Source of the DNA: Nitrospirota bacterium
Lineage (GTDB): Bacteria; Nitrospinota_A; UBA7883
Direction of reading: 5' to 3'
NCBI GenBank assembly: GCA_011052055.1
Contig: DRJW01000003.1
Coordinates: 1 to 9,712, forward strand
Length of the DNA: 9,712 nucleotides
Positions 1 through 7,957 of the stretch are shown piece after piece. The notes beneath the pieces were generated by a model. The model had not been told where the DNA came from. It ran no database searches and was given only the letters and a program-made list of their open reading frames with translations. How positions within the stretch are numbered: the stretch's first letter is position 1; each line of letters begins with the position of its first letter. Both the position numbers and the translations under genes were made by a program.

Positions 1-86
1 TACTACGCTTGCGGCTATTTTGTCTCGCAGTCTCGCCTGACGACTTTTCGCTCGATTTCGCTACGAAAGCGCTTTTTAGAGGTTCC
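1..86. repeat. Repeat-like non-coding tail with short direct repeats and a hairpin
   Basis: The 86 nt after the radical SAM stop carry no frame I can support. On the plus strand there are two copies of GTCTCGC (22-28 and 30-36) and two of TTTCGCT (46-52 and 56-62, 10-nt period). A perfect 5-bp hairpin, TTTCG-CTA-CGAAA (56-68), is followed by GCGCTTTTT (69-77). Dense internal repetition with a defined GAGGTTCC end (79-86) suggests a dispersed intergenic repeat. As a terminator it would suit plus-strand transcripts better than this operon, because the T run follows the hairpin on the plus strand. The element probably continues past base 1. Confidence 0.4.
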
Positions 87-2603
87 CTAATGTTTCATGT
101 GAGTTTTCAGCTTCCGGACGCTCCTTACGACACTCGATTCACGGTCTTTTAAAATAGCCGCCATCAGCTCATTGGGCCGAACGGCCGGTTTATCCGCGAT
201 TGATGTTTTATACTTTAGCGCGCGGGTTTGCTTGTCGAAAACGATTTTATTTACCAAAAGCCGTACATCGATATTCTTCCCGCCCGGCTCTCTTTGGACA
301 ACAACGGATTGATTGTTATTAAAAACGGTCACAGCGGAAAATAGAGAATCGGGGTCGAGGCTTTCATCGACGGTAAGCGCGAAATCGGCGCTTTTAATCG
401 AGGACGATATCGATTTTTCATTTAATGGTATAGCGCGGGCTGTGATGAATTGAAAACCGCCGGGAAGCGCCCGGTTGATATTCTCTATAAATGGCTCCGG
501 CTCCACCCGGCGGGTAAGCTGAAGGTCGAGCATTTCATCCTCGCTCTCAACGCCGACAGGCAGGGCGGGCCCAAAAGATATTTTTGGATGGGGGGAAAAC
601 CCTTGCGAATAGGCCAATGGCGCATTGACTACCCGTAAAGCGCGCTGGAATATAGATTGAACTTCGAGTTGAGAAAAGAATCTTGCGTTTTCAACTTTGC
701 GGAACGAGAGGCGCAACTTGAATCTCTCTTTTGTATGCCTCTTTTTTTCCGGTGTGGCTCTGGCTTGTGGCGACTCATACGGCTTGAAACAGGTTTTAGG
801 GTCGATACCGCATGTCAGGCACTTGCCCAATTTGCAATCGGCGGTCAACACCCCTTTGCGGGCCAGGGCAAGCTCTCCTAAGAAGTATTTTTTGGTAAGC
901 CCGGTTTGAATATGCTCCCAGGGCAGGGTCTCGTCATCGCCAAAATCGCGGTTTGCGTAAAACGACGGGTCGATACCGGCTTTGGCGAACGCTTGAACCC
1001 ATTGCCCGAAGTCGAACCGCTCTGTCCATGCGTCGAGCCTCCGCCCCATCTTGTACGCTTGCTCCAGTACACTGCCAAGGCGCCTGTCGCCTCTGGCGAA
1101 GACAGCTTCGAGGTGGCTCGCCTGCGCGTCGCTCCACTTGAACTTCAGCCTTTTGTTAGGTCGTATCATTTCGAAAAGTTTTTCTTTTTTCGCGCGGAGG
1201 TTTTCGATGGTGTCCTGCCCTGTCCATTGAAACGCCGTATGGGCTTTCGGGACGAAGTTGGAGACGCTTATGGTGATAGCGCCAAACCGCCTTTTTTCGA
1301 CCTTTAGTTTGTCGAGACGCAGGGCAAGGTCATAGATCGCCTCGATGTCCTGGCCGGTTTCTGTGGGCAGGCCGATCATGAAATATAGTTTCAAAGAGCG
1401 CCACCCGGCCAAAAGCAGGCGCCTTGCCGTATCGATAATCTCCTCATCGGTCACTTTTTTGTTTAGCGCGTTTCGAAGCCTCGTTGTTCCGGCCTCAACA
1501 GCTATGGTAAATCCGGATCGGCGCGATTTTCCCAACTGCTCCACTATTTCACCGGTGACGCTGGCCGGTCTCATCGACGGCAGGGAGACCGATATACGCT
1601 CGTCTTCGTACCTGTCCATGAGGCCCGCTAACAACTCGGTTATTTTCGAGTAGTCTCCGGCGCTAAGCGAGGTGAGGGATATGTCTGAATAGCCGGTGTT
1701 TTTCAACGCTTCCCCGAAAATTCTGATTACCTCCTCCGGGCTCCTCTCGCGCGCCGGCCTGTATGTGGAGCCTGCCTGGCAAAATCTGCAACCCTGGGTG
1801 CACCCCCTGTCGATCTCGACGTTGAGCCTGTCTTGAACTGGCTTGCCGAAAGGGACGACCATTTTTACGGGAAAGGTGGAATCGGCCAGGTCGGGCAAGG
1901 TTACGCGGGAGGGATTCTCAATCCAGTCGTATACCGGAAAGATTTTCGCTATCTCCCCGCCCGGCTTATACTCCACGTCAAAAAGGGAAGGGACATACAG
2001 GCCAGGGATTTTGGCGAGCCGCTCCAGGGTTATTTTTCTACCTTCGTTTTTAGAGCGCAAAACTTCACGAAGAATTAAAAGCGTAAGCTCTTCTCCGTCT
2101 CCCAGCGCGAAGACGTCGAAAAAAGCGGTGATCGGCTCTGGATTATATACACCCGCGCCTCCCCCGACCACTATGGGGGCGTCGTCTCCGCGCTCATCCG
2201 ATCTTAAAGGGATGTTCGCAAGGTCGAGAATCCACAGGATGGTCGTGTAAGAAAGCTCATATGGAATGGTAAACCCGACAACGTCGAATTCTTTAAGTGG
2301 TTTTTTCGATTCCAGGGACATCAGCTCCGCGCCTTCTTTGCGGATCGCCTCCGCAAAATCCTCATCAGGAGCGAACGCTCTTTCGGCTGACAGGTCAGGC
2401 TCGGCGTTTATAATGCCGTAGAGGATTTTTAGGCCGAGATGGGACATGCCGATCTCGTACAGGTCGGGAAAGACAAGGGCTATGGAGGCTTTTACTTTCG
2501 ACGGGTCTTTATGAGACGAGTTTAGCTCTGTTCCCAGATATGATGAGGGGCGCCTGACCGATTCCAGAATCCGCCCGAACCTCTCCTTTCCGATCCTACT
2601 CAA
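87..2603 (-). CDS. B12-binding-like radical SAM protein (TIGR03960 type) fused to a TIGR03936/DUF2344 domain
   Basis: 838 residues with two parts that are separate proteins in some bacteria. Residues 1-610 match the TIGR03960 type: an N-terminal cobalamin-binding-like Rossmann region (LVFPDLYEIGMSHLG, 43-57; VVGGGAGVYNPEP, 145-157), then a radical SAM core with CTQGCRFC (Cys268, Cys272, Cys275) binding a 4Fe-4S cluster, plus VEAGTTRLRN (369-378) and MIGLPTET (409-416). A cysteine-rich hinge follows (Cys590, Cys595, Cys598, Cys605). Residues 625-838 are the TIGR03936/DUF2344 domain (FSQLEVQSIFQRALR, 643-657; YSQGFSPHPKISFGPALP, 665-682). The substrate is not established; RNA modification is a common guess. 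The start is TTG, 8 nt inside rodA, with AGG 7 nt upstream. The next in-frame Met (residue 53) would delete conserved N-terminal sequence, so TTG is chosen. In related genomes the gene often precedes rng, which could lie just beyond base 1. Confidence 0.9.
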   Translation of the reverse strand: MSRIGKERFGRILESVRRPSSYLGTELNSSHKDPSKVKASIALVFPDLYEIGMSHLGLKILYGIINAEPDLSAERAFAPDEDFAEAIRKEGAELMSLESKKPLKEFDVVGFTIPYELSYTTILWILDLANIPLRSDERGDDAPIVVGGGAGVYNPEPITAFFDVFALGDGEELTLLILREVLRSKNEGRKITLERLAKIPGLYVPSLFDVEYKPGGEIAKIFPVYDWIENPSRVTLPDLADSTFPVKMVVPFGKPVQDRLNVEIDRGCTQGCRFCQAGSTYRPARERSPEEVIRIFGEALKNTGYSDISLTSLSAGDYSKITELLAGLMDRYEDERISVSLPSMRPASVTGEIVEQLGKSRRSGFTIAVEAGTTRLRNALNKKVTDEEIIDTARRLLLAGWRSLKLYFMIGLPTETGQDIEAIYDLALRLDKLKVEKRRFGAITISVSNFVPKAHTAFQWTGQDTIENLRAKKEKLFEMIRPNKRLKFKWSDAQASHLEAVFARGDRRLGSVLEQAYKMGRRLDAWTERFDFGQWVQAFAKAGIDPSFYANRDFGDDETLPWEHIQTGLTKKYFLGELALARKGVLTADCKLGKCLTCGIDPKTCFKPYESPQARATPEKKRHTKERFKLRLSFRKVENARFFSQLEVQSIFQRALRVVNAPLAYSQGFSPHPKISFGPALPVGVESEDEMLDLQLTRRVEPEPFIENINRALPGGFQFITARAIPLNEKSISSSIKSADFALTVDESLDPDSLFSAVTVFNNNQSVVVQREPGGKNIDVRLLVNKIVFDKQTRALKYKTSIADKPAVRPNELMAAILKDRESSVVRSVRKLKTHMKH

Positions 2604-3714
2604 CCCTGTACCTGCCCAGCGAGACGTTCAGGGCCAGTCCCACGCCGATGAAGTTGGTTAATAGCGACGATCCGCCGTATGAAATGAAGGGAAGAGGAAT
2701 GCCCACGATAGGAAAAAGTCCGAGAGTCATCCCGATATTATAGAAAAAGTTGAAAGCTATCATGCTCATAATTCCGACTACAACCAGCGATCCGAACTTG
2801 TCGTTTGCGTGGAGAATCACTTCGATAAAACGCATTATAAACAGAAAGAAGATAGCGATTAAAACCATCGACCCGACAAACCCGACCTCTTCTGAGAAGA
2901 CCGAAAAGATAAAATCGGTGTGTTTGGCCGGCAGGAAATTAAGCTTGCTTTGCGTTCCCTCAAAAATTCCTTTTCCCCACATGCCGCCGGAGCCGATCGC
3001 TATTTTCGACTGGATTATGTGGTAGCCATGCCCCATAGGGTCGGCTTCGGGGTTAAGAATGCCTAATATCCGTTCTTTTTGATACGGTTTTAAGAGAAAC
3101 CAGAACGCCGGAGCGAGAAGGGCCAACGCTCCGGCCGCTTTCAAAAGCAGTTTTCTGCTGATACCGTTAAAAAAAGCTATGCTTGCGAAAAGGATCATGT
3201 AGATAACGGCGGTTCCAAGATCTGGCTGTTTGGCGACGATCAGGAACGGTATCGACACGAGAATGAGCGGTTTTATCAGGTCGCGCGCGCCGAGGTTTCC
3301 CTCTTTTCGCATATCGTCAAAAATCCTGGCGACAAATATAATCACGATGATCTTCATCAGCTCCGACGGCTGGAGGTTGAATCCGTACATCGAAATCCAT
3401 CTTTGAGAGCCGCCGATGATCCGGCCTGAATAGTTTACGCTTACAAGCGTAATAACACCGGCGAAATAAAGGGGATAGGCCATCCTTTCGATAAACCGGT
3501 AATCAATTAAAGTGACGGCGCCCATCACCATCAGCGAAATTCCGATCCAGTATATCTGGCGAATGTAGAGCCCGTGCAAGAACGGAGATTCGCTCTGGAG
3601 GTTGGCGCTGTATATGGAGACGACTCCGAAAGCGCAAAGCAAAATGGTGATTACAAGCAGGGTCGTGTCAAAATTACGCCAGAAACCGCGCTTTAGATAT
3701 TCTCCCTGGCTCAT
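2596..3714 (-). CDS. rodA: RodA, SEDS-family peptidoglycan glycosyltransferase
   Basis: Polytopic inner-membrane enzyme that polymerises lipid II into glycan strands in complex with PBP2. About 372 residues with many hydrophobic helices, matching the usual 370-380. SEDS signatures (numbered from the in-frame TTG at 3717): GGSQRWI (102-108), QPSEL (116-120), QPDLGTA (164-170), KHTDFIFSVFSEEVG (265-279) and PLPFISYGGSS (340-350). Asp268 matches the essential aspartate known as Asp262 in E. coli RodA. The ATG at 3714 shares its A with the TGA stop of mrdA (TGATG), and GGAG at 3726-3729 lies 11 nt upstream, so I choose it over the TTG codon one position earlier. Pairing with mrdA, rather than with ftsI or mur genes, argues for RodA and not FtsW. 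The overlap suggests the two partners are made in matched amounts. Confidence 0.96.
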   Translation of the reverse strand: MSQGEYLKRGFWRNFDTTLLVITILLCAFGVVSIYSANLQSESPFLHGLYIRQIYWIGISLMVMGAVTLIDYRFIERMAYPLYFAGVITLVSVNYSGRIIGGSQRWISMYGFNLQPSELMKIIVIIFVARIFDDMRKEGNLGARDLIKPLILVSIPFLIVAKQPDLGTAVIYMILFASIAFFNGISRKLLLKAAGALALLAPAFWFLLKPYQKERILGILNPEADPMGHGYHIIQSKIAIGSGGMWGKGIFEGTQSKLNFLPAKHTDFIFSVFSEEVGFVGSMVLIAIFFLFIMRFIEVILHANDKFGSLVVVGIMSMIAFNFFYNIGMTLGLFPIVGIPLPFISYGGSSLLTNFIGVGLALNVSLGRYRVE

Positions 3715-5579
3715 CAATGAATATTCTCCGTCACATGGCGTCCATTGCCGGCTCCGATCCGTTTTTCAGCTCCGGTTTTCTCAATACCGTCAAGGTAGGT
3801 GTCCATTATCCGCTGGGCTATAGGCGCCGCCGCCGCGCCTCCGTGTCCTGCGTGCTCGGCGATTACGGCAACCGCTATTTTAGGGTCATCGTAAGGGGCG
3901 AAAGAGACGAACCACGCATGGTCGCGGAATCTAAAGTCTAGCTCCTCGTTTTTCATAGGGTCATCCTTCTTCATCTGGATAACCTGCGAAGTGCCGGTTT
4001 TTCCGGCGTAAGAGTATGGGCCGTCGCGCAACCTCCAGGCCGTTCCATGAGGGGCCGCCACCACCCCTCTTAACGCCTCGCGGATTATCTGGATGGTGTT
4101 AGATGAGATATTCATAGGCTCACGGCCTGAGCCGCTCTCGTTTTTATTTTTCTGACCGGGGATTATCCGGGGGGTCACCAGGGTCCCTCCGTTGGCCACT
4201 GCGGCTATCATTCTGGCCTGTTGCGCCGGTGTGGTAAGCACAAAACCCTGGCCGATGGAGCATGATACGGTCTCTCCTTTTATCCACGGCTCTTTACGAT
4301 ATTTTTTCTTCCATTGGGTTGTTGGTATAAGGCCTTTTTTTTCAGGGCCGAGGTTGATTTTCGGATAACGCCCCAGGCCGAAGGCGTTGGCGTAGCGCGC
4401 GATTTTATTAATCCCCAGTTTTAAACCGGCGTTATAGAAAAAAACATCGCATGACTGGATAAGGGCGTCGCGAACGGTCATCGAGCCATGCCCTCCTCTT
4501 TTCCAGCACCTGTACGTCCTTCTGCCCAGCCTGAAATGACCGGGACAATAATATGTAGAGCTCTCGTTGATGATCCCCTCCTCAAGCGCGGCGGCGGCGA
4601 CCACGATTTTGAAAGTCGACCCTGGCGGATACTGGCCCTGGGACAGCCGGTTTTGTAGCGGATGAAATTTGTTGTTTACAAGGGATTTCCAGTCTTTCGC
4701 CGTTACTCCGAGAGCGAACATGTTCGGATCGTACGATGGTTTGCTGACGTAAGCCAGGATTTCTCCCGTATCTGGATCAATAGCGATGGCGGCTCCCATT
4801 TTTCCCTCGAACGCTTTTTCTGCGGCGGCCTGGGTCTTGTAATCGATGGTTATACGCAGGTCTTCTCCGCTTTTAGACGGCTCCTGCCCCAAAAGCTTTA
4901 ACTGTCTTCCTGTGGCGTCAACTTCAATTCTTTTTAAGCCTTTAAGGCCCCTCAGACTCTCTTCGTACTTTTTCTCGATTCCATACTGGCCCACAAAATC
5001 GTTACGTGAATAGACAGATTTTGTGTCTTTGGCCAGCTGTTTAGGAGTGATTATGCTTAGATACCCAAGAAGGTGGCTGGCGATATCGTTGTGGATGTAG
5101 TTTCTTATGGCCTTTATTTCCAGATGAACACCTGGCAGATCGAGCCTGCGCTCCTCTGCGAACGCCACTTGTTCGCGGGTAATGTCCCGCTTTATCACCA
5201 CCGACTCGAAAGAGCGGGCTTTTTTTATCTCCTTGAGTTTTTCGTCCATATCAAACTCAACACGCCTGCTTAGAAGCTCAAGAGTCTCTTTCGGGTTTTC
5301 CAGATCCTCTGGGATTACCGAAAGCTGGAACGACGGGCGCGAGTCTACCAGCGCGTCGCCGTTACGGTCCAGAATCTTGCCGCGCCTCCCGTCGAGCGTC
5401 ACCTGGCGTATCCGGTTGTTCTCCGCCCTGTCGGAGAGGGCGGAATGCTGGATGATCTGCAAGTGCCACAGCCGGATGATGATTACCGTAAAGCCCAATA
5501 TGACAAGCAGGGCGAAGATGGCGCTTTTGCTTTTTCTATGCTCTAAGAATTCTTCCCATTCTGACCGGGTGGTATACAT
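3714..5579 (-). CDS. mrdA: Penicillin-binding protein 2, elongasome peptidoglycan transpeptidase
   Basis: Class B PBP that cross-links new peptidoglycan during side-wall elongation, working with RodA at the inner membrane, catalytic domain in the periplasm. Residues are numbered from an in-frame GTG at 5582 that would give 622 aa; I prefer the adjacent ATG at 5579 (621 aa), but neither has a clear Shine-Dalgarno site and the gene probably relies on coupling to manB, whose stop is 7 nt upstream. One membrane helix lies at about 20-37. The pedestal/dimerization region contains the usual RGKILDRNG (67-75). Transpeptidase motifs: SxxK in YPPGSTFKI (Ser322, Lys325), SCD (377-379) and KTGTS (528-532). 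Cys346, Cys359, His365 and Cys378 sit between the first two motifs and resemble a metal site. The length is normal for PBP2. The tail after about 598 is polar and probably disordered. FtsI is ruled out by the PBP2-type CPGHFRLG/RCW region and the rodA neighbour. Confidence 0.96.
   Translation of the reverse strand: MYTTRSEWEEFLEHRKSKSAIFALLVILGFTVIIIRLWHLQIIQHSALSDRAENNRIRQVTLDGRRGKILDRNGDALVDSRPSFQLSVIPEDLENPKETLELLSRRVEFDMDEKLKEIKKARSFESVVIKRDITREQVAFAEERRLDLPGVHLEIKAIRNYIHNDIASHLLGYLSIITPKQLAKDTKSVYSRNDFVGQYGIEKKYEESLRGLKGLKRIEVDATGRQLKLLGQEPSKSGEDLRITIDYKTQAAAEKAFEGKMGAAIAIDPDTGEILAYVSKPSYDPNMFALGVTAKDWKSLVNNKFHPLQNRLSQGQYPPGSTFKIVVAAAALEEGIINESSTYYCPGHFRLGRRTYRCWKRGGHGSMTVRDALIQSCDVFFYNAGLKLGINKIARYANAFGLGRYPKINLGPEKKGLIPTTQWKKKYRKEPWIKGETVSCSIGQGFVLTTPAQQARMIAAVANGGTLVTPRIIPGQKNKNESGSGREPMNISSNTIQIIREALRGVVAAPHGTAWRLRDGPYSYAGKTGTSQVIQMKKDDPMKNEELDFRFRDHAWFVSFAPYDDPKIAVAVIAEHAGHGGAAAAPIAQRIMDTYLDGIEKTGAEKRIGAGNGRHVTENIH
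3726..3729 (-). promoter_or_regulatory. Ribosome-binding site of rodA inside the end of mrdA
   Basis: GGAG on the minus strand lies within the last codons of mrdA, 11 nt before the ATG at 3714. It supports the ATG, which shares one base with the mrdA stop, over the TTG at 3717. Confidence 0.55.
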
Positions 5580-5586
5580 CACGTAT

Positions 5587-6954
5587 CTAGGGCATGGCCA
5601 TCCCTTTCTGGGACGGATAAGAGCTTAATTTGTCATAGATTATTTTCTTTATCTCCTCAAGTCTCGCCTCGCTTTGAGCCTCGAAACGAAGCACCAGGAC
5701 AGGTTGGGTATTCGAAGCGCGTATCAATCCCCAGCCATTTTCAAAATTGACTCTGGCCCCATCAATATCAACCACTTCGTATGAGTTTTTAAAGTATTTT
5801 GTGATGTCTGCCACAAGGTCGAATTTCACATTATCCGGGCAATCGATCCTGATTTCAGGGGTGTTAAAAACAGTTGGCGTATCGGCCAGGAACTTTGAGA
5901 CTTTCATGTCGGTTTCAGACATGATTTTCAGAAACCTGGCGGTGGCGAAAATGGCGTCGTCATAGCCGAAATATCCATCCTTAAAGAAAATGTGGGCGCT
6001 CATCTCGCCTGCCAGCTCGGCGCCCTCTTTTGAGAGGCGCGCCTTTATAAGAGAATGGCCTGTAGCGTTTATAAGGGGCCTGCCGCCATGATTTTTTATA
6101 TCGTCTTCAAGGTTTTGCGAGCATTTAACGTCGTAGACTATAGCTGAACCCGGCTTGCGGCCGAGGATATCTCTGGCGAAGATCATCATCAGCTGATCCC
6201 CGAACAAAATCCCGCCTTTTTCATCCACCACACCTATCCGGTCGGCGTCGCCGTCATAGGCGAACCCGGCGTCGGCTCCTGTCTCTTTAACTTTGGAGAT
6301 AAGGTCTTTGAGGTTGTCAGGAACCGTCGGATCCGGGTGATGGTTCGGGAAAGATCCGTCCACATCGCAAAATAGCTCTACCACATCGCACCCCAGGTCG
6401 CGCATGAGCGCCGGAGCGAAAATCCCGCCGCATCCGTTGCCAGAGTCGATTACGATCTTCATACCCCGTTTCAGAGAGATTTTTTCTTTGACCATACTCA
6501 GATAATCTTCGATGACATCCGCTTCAGACATCGAACCTGCGCCCGATTCAAAATCTTCTTTTTCTATCATGCCGGAAAGCGCCCGTATGCCGTCGCCGAA
6601 AATCGAGCTTTTGCCCAGGTTGAGCTTGAATCCGTTAAACTCCGGCGGATTATGAGAGCCGGTTATCATCACGCCGCCGTCTGGATTTAAATGGTGCAGT
6701 GAATAATAGAGAAGAGGAGTCGGTACGAGGCCGATGCTGATTACGTCTATTCCTGCGCCCATGATTCCTTTTGAAAGGTTTTTTAGCAGTTCGCCGCACG
6801 ACTCGCGGGCGTCGTGCCCGATCGTCACTTTTTCGCCGCCGTCCCGTTTAACCACTGTCCCGAAAGCGCGCCCGATATTTTCGACCACTTCCGGGGTCAG
6901 GTCATCTTTCACAATCCCCCTGATGTCATATTCCCTGAAAATCTCTTTATTCAT
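5587..6954 (-). CDS. manB: Phosphomannomutase/phosphoglucomutase (alpha-D-phosphohexomutase)
   Basis: Interconverts hexose 6-phosphate and hexose 1-phosphate (mannose and/or glucose) in the cytoplasm, feeding nucleotide-sugar synthesis for LPS, O-antigen or exopolysaccharide. 455 residues, close to AlgC of Pseudomonas (about 463). All four active-site loops are present: TGSHNPPEFNGFK (98-110) with phosphoserine Ser100; the metal loop DGDADR (234-239); the sugar-recognition loop GEMSAH (316-321); and the phosphate-binding loop RASNTQPVLVLRFEA (412-426). The N-terminus FREYDIRGI is the usual family start. GEMSAH instead of GEMSGH also occurs in CpsG/ManB-type phosphomannomutases, so mannose versus glucose preference cannot be settled by sight; algC would be an equally fair symbol. 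It starts 10 nt after dusB. A TAAGG overlapping the dusB stop, 8 nt before the ATG, is a good ribosome-binding site. Confidence 0.93.
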   Translation of the reverse strand: MNKEIFREYDIRGIVKDDLTPEVVENIGRAFGTVVKRDGGEKVTIGHDARESCGELLKNLSKGIMGAGIDVISIGLVPTPLLYYSLHHLNPDGGVMITGSHNPPEFNGFKLNLGKSSIFGDGIRALSGMIEKEDFESGAGSMSEADVIEDYLSMVKEKISLKRGMKIVIDSGNGCGGIFAPALMRDLGCDVVELFCDVDGSFPNHHPDPTVPDNLKDLISKVKETGADAGFAYDGDADRIGVVDEKGGILFGDQLMMIFARDILGRKPGSAIVYDVKCSQNLEDDIKNHGGRPLINATGHSLIKARLSKEGAELAGEMSAHIFFKDGYFGYDDAIFATARFLKIMSETDMKVSKFLADTPTVFNTPEIRIDCPDNVKFDLVADITKYFKNSYEVVDIDGARVNFENGWGLIRASNTQPVLVLRFEAQSEARLEEIKKIIYDKLSSYPSQKGMAMP

Positions 6955-6962
6955 AAAACAAA

Positions 6963-6967
6963 CCTTA
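6963..6967 (-). promoter_or_regulatory. Ribosome-binding site of manB overlapping the dusB stop
   Basis: TAAGG on the minus strand includes the dusB TAA stop codon and stands 8 nt before the manB ATG. This arrangement favours translation of manB by ribosomes finishing dusB. Confidence 0.55.
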
Positions 6968-7942
6968 AGTTAAGACCGCTTCGCCGCTGTGGGCGAAAAA
7001 GCCGGTTATAAGCCTCTTTAAAGAATTTTTATCCGCAGTTTTATTGGCCGCCTCACGAAACCTGGCGCCGCCCTGGATCCCTTTAGTGTAATAGCCGATC
7101 AGCGTTCTTATTTTCCTGACGGCCCTTCTCTCTCCGTAATGGACGGTCATCATGTCGAGATGCCGCAGTATAACAGTTTCCATTTTCACGGCGGTTATTT
7201 TTCCAAAGAAACCTGCTCTGCTATATTCGTTAAACTGGCGGAATATCCAGGGCGCGCCCAGCGCCCCTCTTCCTATCATAACGAACGCGCACCCGGATGA
7301 TTTCAGCCTGCCGTCAGCTTGTTCGACAGTCACAATATCTCCATTGCCAATGACAGGGATCTCCACACTTTCCGCCACTTTTGAAATAAGCCCCCAGTCC
7401 GCAAGGCCCGAATAGCCTTGCGATGCGTATCTGCCATGCACCGTTATGGCGCCGGCTCCCGCGCCCTCCAGAGATTTCGCCATCTCGACGGCGTTCACGC
7501 TTTTTTTATCCCAGCCTGTCCGTATTTTCACAGTCACCGGTTTTTTTACTGACTTTACGACTAAGGCTATGATACGCTCCGCTTTTTTGATGTCTGTAAG
7601 AAGGGCGGCGCCCCCGCCTGTCTTTGTGACTTTTTTGACAGGGCAACCGAAGTTCAGATCGATGATATCGCAATCGGTTTCGTCCACTATCTTCGCGGCT
7701 TCCATTAAAATATCTGGCTCGCCGCCGAAAATCTGCGCTGATACAGGCCTCGGCTCGCCCGGCTGTGGGAGCATCCTGGTTGTTTTTTCCGATTCGCGGA
7801 CAAGGGCGTTGGCGCTTAAAAGCTCGGATGTGACCATCCCGGCGCCAAACTCCATGACAAGCGCGCGGAAAGGCCGGTCGGTGATACCGGCGATGGGCGC
7901 CATCACGGCCCTCGATTTGATCTTTACTCCACCGATTTTCAT
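6965..7942 (-). CDS. dusB: tRNA-dihydrouridine synthase, DusB type
   Basis: A flavin enzyme that reduces specific uridines of tRNA to dihydrouridine in the cytoplasm, using NADPH. 325 residues, close to the roughly 320 of E. coli DusB. The N-terminal TIM barrel opens with APIAGITDRPFR (15-26). DLNFGCPVKKV (95-105) holds the catalytic proton donor Cys100. VKIRTGW (138-144) and TVHGR (167-171) carry the usual substrate/FMN lysine and histidine, and IGNGDI (198-203) and GRGALGAPWIF (224-234) form the phosphate-binding end of the barrel. The C-terminal helical part, from about 245, contains the RRAVRKIRTLIGYYTKG stretch typical of the family. It starts 15 nt after the SGNH stop; an AGGA overlaps that stop codon (7956-7959), 13 nt before the ATG, so translational coupling is likely. 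Choosing DusB over DusA or DusC rests on the overall motif wording. Confidence 0.95.
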   Translation of the reverse strand: MKIGGVKIKSRAVMAPIAGITDRPFRALVMEFGAGMVTSELLSANALVRESEKTTRMLPQPGEPRPVSAQIFGGEPDILMEAAKIVDETDCDIIDLNFGCPVKKVTKTGGGAALLTDIKKAERIIALVVKSVKKPVTVKIRTGWDKKSVNAVEMAKSLEGAGAGAITVHGRYASQGYSGLADWGLISKVAESVEIPVIGNGDIVTVEQADGRLKSSGCAFVMIGRGALGAPWIFRQFNEYSRAGFFGKITAVKMETVILRHLDMMTVHYGERRAVRKIRTLIGYYTKGIQGGARFREAANKTADKNSLKRLITGFFAHSGEAVLT

Positions 7943-7957
7943 GGAGCTTGTCGCGTC

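Noticed and set aside
56..77. Hairpin plus T run as a rho-independent terminator of the operon
   Set aside because: The stem is only 5 bp and the T run follows it on the plus strand, opposite to the operon. It was kept only as part of the repeat-like tail.
878..1137. Extra minus-strand frames overlapping the radical SAM gene
   Set aside because: They are alternative-frame readings, Arg- and Gly-rich, inside a gene with clear family similarity in the main frame.
450..2250. Plus-strand open frames (for example 906-1307, 1345-1653, 1843-2250)
   Set aside because: They lie opposite the radical SAM gene, whose motifs are continuous across the region. Their translations show no recognisable domains.
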